A stretch of DNA of 57,992 nucleotides, taken from assembly GCA_009869945.1 (NCBI GenBank), contig WIXG01000428.1:1-57992 (forward strand), given 5' to 3'. The translations under genes and the position numbers were made by a program. Below the pieces are notes generated by a model. The model was not told where the DNA came from. It saw only the letters and a program-made list of their open reading frames with translations, and made no database searches. Origin of the DNA: Mesaphorura yosii (taxonomy: Eukaryota > Arthropoda > Collembola > Poduromorpha > Tullbergiidae). Shown piece after piece: positions 1 through 10,200 of this stretch (within the stretch, counting starts at the first letter, position 1; each line of letters starts with the position of its first letter).

Positions 1-718
1 CAGCAAAAACCACCTTTCCATGTCCACCCGGAAGCCAGTTATTGGCTTCCAAAGTTGGAACTTTTTCATATGCTAAAATGCACAGCGCACCAAATTCTCG
101 TGAATACCCCACTGTGTACGGTCTCATCCTGTTCTTCGCAATATTTGTAGACGTTAAAAGGGCTGTTGGTTTAAGGTTAAAGTCGTTTGAGACTAAAGTG
201 TACCCCTCTAATGCGAGAATTTCGTGACGTGATTCCTAAATCAGAAGAGTGGTACGGTGCTAAAGAGACAAAGCATGTTTCAAATTCTGACTTCTCGAAA
301 TGCAGCCAACGACCTCTTCGAACAAGAAACCGACTTTCTAACACTGGTCCAGACGGGTTACGCATTCATTTCTTTGTCCACTTTTTTCTGCCGCAAGAAA
401 ATTGCCCCAACCAAAGACAAAAGCAAATCACACAACAAAAAAAGGTAAAGAACTTGGCTTACAAAGGTGCACTTGTGACCGCAGTTTGAAGTTCTGAAAT
501 TGTGTCCTCCACTTTTTGAAGACTTAACGAACGAACATCGACCCAAACAAAATAATAAAGCAACAGTAAGGACAAATTATAAAAATATAAAAATGAAAAC
601 ATGACTAATAATTCCCCAGATTAACAACAAAAAACTGCAGGGAACTTGGGATTTTCGGAACGGTGAGTGGTGAGATGGCACTTCTGCTGTATCGCTATTA
701 TTTCGTTGTAAAACTTAC
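1..718. other. no gene recognised (probable TPD52 intron or flank)
   Basis: I looked on the minus strand for the conserved C-terminal TPD52 exons that should follow the exon ending at 719 and did not find them. The stretch is probably intron, with the rest of the gene beyond the left edge. The short open frames here look like chance frames. Confidence 0.4.
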
Positions 719-1932
719 GCTGTAGATTCACGGACATTCTTTATTCCTTGATTCATGTCCGTAGTAAATTCGCTCCAAACCGTGACGCCCAATTTGCGTT
801 TCAGTTCGTGTTGTCTTCTCAGTTTTGCATTCAGGACCTGGGATTTACGAACATGCCATGAATACAAATACAAGGCAGCGATCAAAACAAGAGTCAAGCC
901 AAGTCACAAACGTACATGTCTTAGAGTTTGTATTTCTTCTTCGACTTGGTTCAATTCCGCCGACCACTCTTGTTTGGCAATTTCTAGTTCTTCGGCGGAC
1001 ATGCCCAACTCAACGCGGTCACCCATATCATTAATTGAGCTTGAAGTCGACATCGAGTTTCCGCGTTCGCCGATTCCTCCGGGCTCTGCAAAATGAGAAG
1101 GAAAACATTTAAGGTTACAACTGTTAGCGGTTAAGAGCTATTAGCAAATTAGCAACTAGGCAAATCGCAAACAGAACAGCAGAGTAGAACCTTGGCCCAG
1201 TGTTAAAAATCTCCGAAATTGCTGAGACGCCATGATACTAACACGAACAGTGTATGGTTTGTCTAAATTCTGGTACAACACTCGCACAGTTTTCTTTGGC
1301 GATGATGACCGCGTGCTTTTATTGAATTTGTTCCTTAAAATACATTTCACCCGGTTCTTAATTATGTTTAATCTAGTCTGCACTAAAGCAGTGGCTGCTG
1401 TATTTGGTTGCAAATTGCGCCGACTAGAATCATGAATTTCTTTGCCGTCACCGTGAACTAGTTCAACTGACACATTTTCACGTTCGGGTAACTCAAGTTG
1501 GTCATGACTGCTCGTGCCCGGTCTCTCGTCAGCTGACGATGACTTTCCTACGTGCTGATCATAACCAGCAATGAAACTATTCGTCACATCAAAAAATTCA
1601 ATGTCGGAATCCGAGTCTTCATCGTCATCACCCCTCCTCACGCCGGGATTGGACGCGGTTGCAGACGCATCCTGAAAATTCTCATCACAGTCCTCATCAC
1701 TTGAATTTATTGTAAACTCAAAGTCTTCCAGTGTAAAGTAATCCAGTTCAGTGGAGACACATGACATCAGGTCGGGTTCGGGCTCTTCGCCCAGCGTCAG
1801 ATTTCCAACGAGATCTGGGAGGGGATCCTCCATGTACTCGTCCTTTAGGACTAAATGTCGAGAAGGGGACGATGGTCTTCGTGTCCTGCTGCTATTCGAC
1901 TCTTCTTCCATTTTGACGGCGGTCACAAGCAC
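719..1932 (-). CDS. TPD52 (tumour protein D52) family protein, 5' part, with long acidic N-terminal extension
   Basis: Minus-strand exons at 1191-1932, 916-1085 and 719-837. They join in frame (phases 1 and 0, then leaving in phase 2), giving 343 codons. The gene is cut by the left window edge. Exons 2 and 3 encode the TPD52 coiled-coil core: an SAEELEIAKQEW start, then VEEEIQTLRHVL, then KRKLGV, with a spacing to KNVRES typical of the family. TPD52 proteins are cytosolic coiled-coil adaptors that form homo- and heteromers and act in vesicle traffic and lipid storage. Exon 1 adds about 250 residues not found in vertebrate D52 proteins. They are rich in Ser, Asp and Glu, with acidic runs around GDDDEDSDSDIEFFD, then a basic stretch (KNRVKCILRNKF). 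A second Met at 1911 (MEEESNSS) is an equally good start. Exon 1 may be one of several alternative first exons. The family call is firm; the role of the extension is unknown. Confidence 0.85.
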
Positions 1933-3445
1933 AAGCCGTTAAAGTATAACTGTAATTATGTCAAGTCCCACAACGCCACTAACGCACACAGGGTCGCACG
2001 ATCATTGCTGCGAAAAATTATGCCAACAATTTTCGCATAAACCTGAATTCCGTCTCCATTTTATCCTTAATACAGTCTATTTTTGCTTAATTAATTAATT
2101 CATCAACACACACTACTGCGGCAGCCTTCGCTACCGCGCCACCGGCATCGCACATATGAAAAGAATTGGGGTGACTTTGTGGAGCGGCACGAACTCCAGA
2201 CAGACGAGTAGACGACAGTAAGGTTACTTCGAATTAAAACCTTCAGTCATACACGCAAACAACGGCTTCAAGATGAGTTTGAATATGGAATGAGATCATC
2301 AGGAGTGATTCAATTTGCAGTGCAGTCCTGTTAATGAGCGTATTATGTCACAGGGTTTAGATAGTCGAATGTGAACGCACAATGCACAAACACGCAAGCC
2401 TGACGAAAAGAACCCGTGTAATTAGCTGATTGATCTATCATCTATCGCAACACGAAGTAGTATTCCACTTCCAAAGTGAAATGAGCGTCACTGCTTCACT
2501 TCCCGACGAATTTTCTGATCCTGACACTATTTAGAAACCAAATCTTGACAATGGGAAGTATGTGCACAAGAGAGAGTTTCAAGCGACCATTAAACTTAAT
2601 GCGAAAACGGAAGGTTGAAGGTAGCTGCGACTATGTGACTTGCGATTGCAAATGCAGACTGTATTTGTAACAAACAGAAATTCAACAACATTGCTGTCTT
2701 CTGAGGCCTGAGGTGTAAGAATAATCCAATCTACACTGTTGGATTAAAAAACTCGTAAATAATAAAAAACGGCATCTCGTTGTCGACAGTAAAGCTAGAA
2801 TTTAGTCTCATCGTGACTCATTATTGCATGGCTTGTGATGATGCGTTTGTAACAGGACTTTACATCTGTCTGCGTTGCGTTGCGCGAGAGCTCAGATGAG
2901 AGGAGGACGAGGAAGCGATGGACTCTCGACTCGAGCTTACCGCAGAAACACTTGCATTATTTCGCATTGTTCAACCGTAAATTAATGAACTATTGCGTTG
3001 TGGTGGGATGGAACTACAAGTTTTTGCAATTGTGATCAAATTGCCTCCGGTCTCTTTTCCTTATTTTTTGCTCTTGCTAGGATGTACCTCAATAATGCTC
3101 TATTAGGAGCCGATTAGCCAATAAATAATTTTCAAAAATAGTGCACCAAAACTCTTCAGGTTGTAAATGCCAAAGAAGTTGTAGTGCATTAGACGATACA
3201 CCGAGTTTTCTAAAATTGCCAATTATTTTGAAGCGAAGGATAGCATTGAAATTACTAGTACTGTACTGCACAGCTTAGCTTTAATGCAGAGAAGATATAA
3301 TTGCAATCAAATGCACGTTCATTCACCTTGAGTTGGCTGTACGAATTTGCAATAGTGCATGTACAGTAGGAATAGCATTGTTGCAATGCAAACACTGCAC
3401 GGGCCAGATCACGATTCACGATGAATTTCAATTCTGGGCACTCAA
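1933..3445. other. gene-free flank upstream of the TPD52-like gene
   Basis: AT-rich DNA with no coding stretch I can support. The part nearest 1933 should hold the promoter of the minus-strand TPD52-like gene, but I see no clear TATA box. Confidence 0.4.
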
Positions 3446-4120
3446 TGGTCTTACGCCTTTTCCCCGAGGGCCCTTTCCCGGAATGCATTTTGCCAGAATT
3501 TTTTTCTCAGAATGACGGGATGCTATACTGTTTTTTCGCCAGAATGTTCGTTTGCCACAAATGATTTGCATTCACTTTATTAATTTGCAAAGTCAAAGAA
3601 CGTTATAAAAATTAGATGAAGATAATAATGCTTAACATTTAAGAACAAACACCACATTAATTATTGTGATTGTGTAAGCAGGTAGGTAGCCATTGATAGT
3701 TTATTTTTCGGTACCTCTGCACTTGTTTCGGACAAATAACTCACAGAGTTCAGGTTTGAGAGGATTGACGTCTGCAACTTGAGGCTCATTTGAGGATTTC
3801 ACTTTAAATGGTCGAATCGAAGAAGTTGTCGACAATTATGCCTATTCTGGCATAAAATTGAGACCTACAAATTGTCGAAATGTGAAACTTAGGATATGGA
3901 ATCTGCAGAGCTGTGGCAAAAACTGAGTTTTCTTTTGGGATTTGGCTGTTCGACAATTTGGGGTGACACCTATTTGAGTGTGTGTTATGTGTACCTGCAC
4001 CTAATTCAAGAATTCTGGCAAAAGAATTATGGTAGAGACATTATGGCAAAGGGTATTTTCGGGGGAAAAAATTCTGGCAAAATGCATTACGGTAAGAGGT
4101 TTGGGGAAAGACGGTACACA
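3446..4120. mobile_element. MITE-like non-autonomous inverted-repeat element
   Basis: A 675-bp segment with inverted ends. The inner match is exact over 23 bp: 3482-3504 is the reverse complement of 4066-4088 (core TTTTGCCAGAAT). The outer ends (TGGTCTTACGCC and, reversed, TGTGTACCGTCT) are related but diverged. Identical 7-bp flanks, CACTCAA, lie at 3439-3445 and 4121-4127 and could be a target-site duplication. The motif GCCAGAAT/GCCATAAT recurs inside both arms. I see no transposase. It is probably a miniature inverted-repeat element, but the superfamily is not recognisable to me. Confidence 0.5.
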
Positions 4121-6215
4121 CACTCAAATACGTAGCACTTAACTACGTGGTCTCGGAGGGAGTTTCTTCAAACTGCCTGAAGCTACAGAAGAAGAAATTC
4201 TGTGTTGTGCTATAAATGATGTTATAAAAATTTGCACTGATTTTGAAAACTGAAACTACGTTCGAGAAACAGACAGAAGCCGGTACTTGACAGCTCCTAA
4301 ACAGCAGAGTTCTTCTGACATTTTAGGATATTATGGACGATGAACTGGATAGACGTAACGCGGAATCTTCTAATGTATAACGTGCAAGAGGCAATGATGG
4401 AAATGGAACGCCTAATTTTGATGGGCTTGTTTCTAAACTGCGCAATTATCGCATATAAAAAGAAAGCAGCAGTAATACAGGAGTAACAAATTGGACTTAC
4501 GATTCCCGGTCGGAGTTGAATTATTAAGGCTCATGTTGATTATTTGTGCGATGAAACAACAGACAACAATGGTCTTTCAAAAAGTGTGGACGGGTTTGGC
4601 CTTGGAGAACTTGCAGGTGTGGCGTAGAATGGAAGGCCTCTGGAATCAAAACATCAACTGTTAAATACATGCAAAGCCGTGAGAACTGAACGGTCAACGA
4701 TTACGACTACGACTAATAAACTCGGAGTTATTATTGACATGAGTCTAGTCTAGTTTTTATTTAGTCGAATGTGAAGCAGGATAAAATATGGCTCATATGT
4801 TCGCGTGTTGACGGAATGACTCATCAGATGATAAAATGGCATACTCATTAAAATAATGCGGTTTCACCTGCGCAGATCCTCTCCATGTACTAGAGCCTAG
4901 TTTCGGTTCAAGTTTGCATGCGTGAATTCGGGTCGGGCAAGCAGTAATTTCATAACGCATTTGAATGGAAATGGAAGGTCAGGCCAAACCGGACGGGAAT
5001 GTCAACTGGTACAACGACGGAACCAGCACAACAGCTAACAGGGCCTGCGAACTCGGAATTTCGGAACGTGGCGATGGATAAGCTCAACCACGCATTAGTA
5101 ACACTCCTCAGTTCTCGACATTTATCACATTAAATTCACAAATCGAAACCGGAATTTGTCATCATTTATCTGCCGCCTGCTTCTTTTTGGTCACTGACCT
5201 CTAATTCAAATAATCAATAAACACAACAATCATTCAGTCATAACTATTTCTTACAATTAGCACTGACCAAGGAAGACTGCAATTAAACTCTTAGTATGAC
5301 CAGTAGACCAGTTATAGGAAACCAATGCGTTCTCCACGAAGAAGCGATAAGATCTTTAAAAGCACTGCCCACTTCCGATGAATTGAACTAGAATTTTGAT
5401 GTAAGAGAATTCTAATGACACAAAGATTATATTAACAAAGCTAATGCTGACAAGTGTAACTTACCAATCATCAAATGAAATGTTGATATATATCCAAGAT
5501 TCCACAATAAATTTGAGTTACAGTCACCGAATTAAAGTTTAGGAGTAATCAAAAATGAATCACGAATTCAACTTGTTGCATATGCTGCGTTGCGCTGTTG
5601 ACTTTTTATCCGTTTCGTGCTCTTTTCAACGTAGAAAGTTCCATTCACCGCAGTCGCAAAGTGAACTCGTGAGTCAGTCAACATGTACGGTCTTGCAAGT
5701 GCGGCAATCAATTGAATTCGATTCTTTTCGAGACACAAGTACTGGCTGGAGTTGTTGGGCATTAACGGATTAAAAGTTAAAGAGTGCAGTTAAATAATCT
5801 AAGACGAGATGTACAAGTTGAAGTTGAGAAATTGAAAGGCGAAGCCACGCCACGGATGGTAAGTTCACAAAAATTCATCGAGGTGTTTTTTTAAAAAGTG
5901 AATTGCATGCCCATTAAGCACTAAAATGTCCTGTAACCTGCTTTATTTCATACCTCTATTTCTGCAAATTTAAATTGGGATATTTTTGTTCAATTTTGTT
6001 GATTTTTAGACAGCCATCCCGAAATTAGACGCCCCAAGCCATTAGTTCGATATTTTGTCCACGTTGATTCCTGAGATAATTAGGTTTGTGATGGAAGTTA
6101 AACCCTGAATCTAAGTTAAAGAATCGGGGAACGATTCTCTTCAAGTTGTTTGAATTTCAAGTTTAATCTGTTTGTTTCCTTCACAGCTTACCCGATCGAG
6201 TTTCCATTCGTCTTC
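4121..6215. other. gene-free region upstream of mL53
   Basis: No protein-coding gene recognised. Just before mL53 there is a possible non-coding first exon: a donor (GTAAGT) at about 5859 and a pyrimidine-rich acceptor ending in TTCACAG at about 6186. Together these would put a 5' UTR intron in the mL53 transcript. Confidence 0.35.
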
Positions 6216-6740
6216 ATGTCATTGTTCAAGCACGTTGGATCCTTCAAGAGGGTTCCATTAACTTATTTGGGGGCATTGGCGTATGAGAAGAAGAAAATAA
6301 ATCTGTATCCTGTTTCAAAAATCACATTCAAGTTTGACCCACTAAATCCTAAGAACAGGGACTTCCGGGAGTTAATATTTACCTTCTCCGCGCCAAAGGT
6401 TCGGGATACCAACCTAAACTGTAAGATTAAGACAGAAATCGTTTGCGACAACTCCGAAGCAGAACTGAACTGCGATCTGAGTAAGTTGATCAGAATATGA
6501 GCCAGACTGTTCAAGGCATAGTTTCTCTAATATTCTTGAAATGTTGTGTTTGCAGCAAACGGAACTAAGCTAAAGTTCAAGGCCGGTAATTTGGACACGT
6601 TAGAGATCGTGAAGGAATTTACCAAAATCTTAGAACCATTACAGCTGCCACCTCCTCCGCCTGAACCTACGAGCAAAGTCATAAAGCTAAAAAGCAAAAG
6701 AAGAAAGCGGCCTCCAGTGAACGCCAATATCCAACACTAG
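6216..6740 (+). CDS. mRpL53: mitochondrial ribosomal protein mL53
   Basis: Two exons, 6216-6480 and 6556-6740, joined across a 75-bp phase-1 intron, give 149 residues. mL53 is a metazoan-specific protein of the mitochondrial large ribosomal subunit with a thioredoxin-like fold. The diagnostic stretch is APKVRDTNLNC, which matches the SxKVRSTNLNC core of animal MRPL53. It is followed after the intron by NGTKLKFKAGNLDTLEI, aligning with the GHRLIMRGAHLTALEM region. I start at 6216 (MSLFKHVGSFKRV) because it gives an N-terminus of family length. Reading further upstream would run into the probable 5' UTR exon boundary. The C-terminus ends in a Pro run (LPPPPPEP) and a basic tail (KLKSKRRKRPP) that looks lineage-specific. 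A micro-ORF starts 45 bp after the stop with no polyadenylation signal between them. Confidence 0.85.
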
Positions 6741-6785
6741 TTCAAGATCCCAAATACCAAGGTCAGTTCAGCCTCCTTTCTCGAA

Positions 6786-6977
6786 ATGGGGAATAAGAAG
6801 TATCGTGGTGGTGGTGCTGTAGATGCAGTCGATCACGTTTATGGTCATCTTCCAAGATTTGACGAAGTCTTTGACGAAGAAACATTTTATATTTTCGCCA
6901 TTGGAGTTGTAATCATGACTGTATTGGTTGTGTTTATTTTGTCCAGGTTTATTACACTTAAAGACCACGATGACTAG
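6786..6977 (+). CDS. 63-residue single-pass membrane micro-protein
   Basis: An uninterrupted frame starts at MGNKKYRGGG and contains an acidic stretch (RFDEVFDEETF). It then has one clear membrane span (about residues 35-54, IFAIGVVIMTVLVVFILSRF) and a short charged tail ending in KDHDD. I do not recognise the family. It follows mL53 on the same strand after 45 bp. The first AATAAA after both is at 7168, so one dicistronic mRNA is likely, unless a separate promoter lies inside mL53. The charge layout does not look random, which argues for a real protein. Confidence 0.6.
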   Translation: MGNKKYRGGGAVDAVDHVYGHLPRFDEVFDEETFYIFAIGVVIMTVLVVFILSRFITLKDHDD

Positions 6978-7167
6978 ACTCTGTGTTCAGCAGTTTTGCC
7001 TCTAATCTGTAAACTCTGTAATTAGCAGCCTCTATGTTCAATGTTATTATCTTCAGAACAGCGTGCAAATCTAGTCTTGAGTCTTGACCTTTGGCGTGTG
7101 CCACGTTTTTGAAAAGATCACTGGTTATTCAGAATTAGCGTACTTACTACAAACACCGGCTTTGTTC

Positions 7168-7173
7168 AATAAA
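7168..7173 (+). terminator. polyadenylation signal AATAAA
   Basis: First AATAAA downstream of mL53 and the 63-codon micro-ORF. It lies 68 bp before the stop codon of the convergent EGF/LamG gene, so the two 3' ends probably abut or overlap. Confidence 0.6.
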
Positions 7174-7235
7174 TAATAATAATGTTTTCACTGGAATTAA
7201 AGGTACATCTGAAACTCTAGTCTATTCCATAGCTT

Positions 7236-10200
7236 CTACCTTTTTCGGGTAGTGTAATAATCTGAAAAGCAATTGCCTACATTTCTTCCGGAGGTAACCG
7301 TTGGTAGGAATAACTTGTTCTTGACTCTAAACCCTAAATCAAAGATACAGCCCTCAAACCCTTCATGCAGTGATAAATCATAAGAGAGTCCCTCCATCCG
7401 AAATGTCTCGTAGCCTCCAACAAACAGTTCACTCACGCCTGTGTCTAGCCTTCTGTATTTTCCTGGGCTTGTCCCGCTGACATTTGTCATTCCATCCACT
7501 TTGAGCCAGCTTGTGCTACCTTCTCGTCCCGTGTACAAAGTGTGAATACTTAATCGCGTATCGATGCGGTGAGGCGTAACAATTCTTTGCACGCCGGATC
7601 CCAGATTCCATGTAACTGCTAAATATCCTTGTAGAAAGCTAATTGCATAGAAATCCAAGGACTGCTCCGGTTCTTCCGCGTCTGCTTTCTTCGAACTGTC
7701 TTCTTGCGTGATTTCATTCAGTGCGGCCTCACTCGTGTTTTCAAGCCCGAGAGGATTTTCAACTTGCCCTGAGTCCTGCTGAGATTGGCGGTGCTCCATT
7801 TCAACGGCGGCTGAGTGTCCATAATGATAGTAGTACGGATTGCGTCCGCCAATGAAGAGCACGAGCCCAAATTGTGTCATATTTTTGGTAAGAAAGTGAA
7901 ACTTGAGTTGGAACCAGTCTTTTAAGTTTAGCATCGGGTTGTATGAGATGTACGATGCGTAATTTGGCTTTGGACGAAACGAAGGCTGAGTGACATTCAT
8001 TCTTGACTCACATTTTGATCCCACAAACCCTAATCTACAGTTGCAAGACGTGAGTTCAGTCGCTGTTTGTGCAGTTGCGATTTCTTGTTCACTGGCGCTG
8101 CCGCTGGCATTCGATCGCAACAAAGCTGTGCACTGTCCACCATTCAAGCACGGATTGTGACTGCAAGCTGGAATTTGACATCGAACTCCTTCGAACCTGT
8201 AGCAAAAAAACTTTTTGGTGATAAGCGTATACAAAAAAAATTTTTATATGAGCTTACAGAGGAGGACATTTGCATTCCCACTGTGGAAATTGATGCGAAG
8301 GAATACAGATCGATTCCCCGAAGCATGGATTGATCGTACACACAAAATTGGAACATTCTCCAATATTCTGTCCATCAACTGCGGCTTCGTACATGTCTTG
8401 TTCAATTTTGTTTAGCTACATAAAAACACCAGAAATCAAAGATTCGTATATTCCTTAATCAAATAATCCGGTAATTAATCATTACCATGAGCTGATACAA
8501 GCAGCCTCGAAATCCATCCAAAATCCCGATCATTTCGTCATGCTTTTGCTGCGTCTCCTTCAATTCAGGGTCAACTCCTCCCAGAAACATTTTTGGAAAA
8601 TTTCTTGGAAATTGGAAGCTCTCCTTTCCAACGAGTTGTTCACCTCCCATCGTATACGAACCGTTCACCGTCAGTCGACACGAGCAGTGAATTTCGTTGA
8701 ATTCACTGAGAAGCATTTCCATCTTAAAATCGAGAGTAAAATTGAATCCCGTGTCAATCCGAGTCCTGGTTTCAATGAAACTCATGGACTGCTCTCCGCA
8801 TGAAAAGTGCAGGCATATATGCCCATCTTGAACGTAGATCAGGCCATACGTGAGTCCCTCAAGTACGCCAGTATACAGCAAAATTCCATTCCGGACGAGT
8901 GTGGCCACGGTAAGCGAAGAGTAGATCAACGTGTTCGGTTCTTCTCTCGATAAATTGTAGGCCAAGAATGAATTTCCAGAAAAGGAAGGAGTGAGCACTC
9001 GATCTTGTAGTTTTTCGCATCTGTCTCCAGTGTATTTGAATGGACAGTGACAGGTTGGAGTCCGAGTCTCCGAGTAAGTGCATTTGGCATTATTGTAGCA
9101 GTAATCGCGGCATGAATTGTCAGTCGTTGGAATTGTCACATTTTCAGGCGCGCTTTCAGAGGTGGTGATTGGTTGTTCCTCTATTGTTTGTTGTGTTGTT
9201 GGAGTCGGTGATGGCGATGGAGGGAACAACATTGCGGATGACGCAGGTTCAGTGTGTTCGCTGACCGATTTTGTGGGCAGTATTATTATCGGTGTGGTTG
9301 CAGTGGCAGTTGGAACTGAAGTCATTCCAATTTCAATTTCAGTTGTTTCAATAATCGGAAATTGAGTTGATTCTTGTGGTTGTGCTGAAGATCCTGGCAA
9401 AGGCGGGCCCACTGATATTGACAGAGTCGGAGTCACTTGGTATGAGTGCGTTTCAGAAAGACTAGGAACTGGTGCTGTGATAATTATTGTGCCGGGAGGA
9501 AGAATAGACCCTTCGCTTGGTTCAACAATGCCCGGAGTACTGTACTCCGGGTCCATTGTTGCGATTACATCGTCATCTGGAAGTGGTGGTGTTGGGCTGT
9601 GTAAAATTGGTGGTGAGGTGGTCGTCAGTGTAATTGTCGACTCGGGTTCGACAGACAATGGCGGAGTTGCGGTTAGTATTGGCGTTTGTGGCGGAGCGGC
9701 AGCTGACGTAAGTTCAATTGTACTAATCATCGTGAACAGCACTGTTGAAGTCTCGTTGGCGTCGTCAATTGGGGTACTGGCCGGAATGAGAGATTCAGCT
9801 GCAGTAATGCCTGGAACCGGTTCTAATACTGTGGGCTCGAGCCGACCAGTTAATGTAATTGTCTCTATGCTTGGCTCAAAATCAAGGCTAGGAGAAGGCG
9901 CGAGAGTTGGTCCTGGCCCTGGGCTCGGCCTCGTTGCAGGAAGCTCGCTGCCATCAACTCTAGAAGTGAGGGCAAGCTCAGATCTTATTGTTGCAGTCAT
10001 TTCCGGAGACTCATAATAAAAGCTCCTCATTGTTGAGTATCCTGGGAATGAAGTCGTTTCAATTTCCGAAATCAGTGATCCGCCGATCATTGTGGCAGTG
10101 ACGGCAGTCATCATCCGGTCTGAGCCTTCTGAATAGAATAAGGTCGTCGTTGGCGTTGGTGGCGGAATCCACCATAAGCTGCTTGTCGACACAGTCAGAG

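Noticed and set aside
5555..5773. 72-codon plus-strand frame upstream of mL53
   Set aside because: No protein-like composition, homologue, splice partner or promoter signal; the overlapping minus frame is equally long.
9117..10016. Long plus-strand open frames (82 and 179 codons) with Val/Gly-rich translation
   Set aside because: They are antisense shadows of the Thr/Ser/Pro-rich coding exon on the minus strand; codon bias of the mucin block keeps them open.
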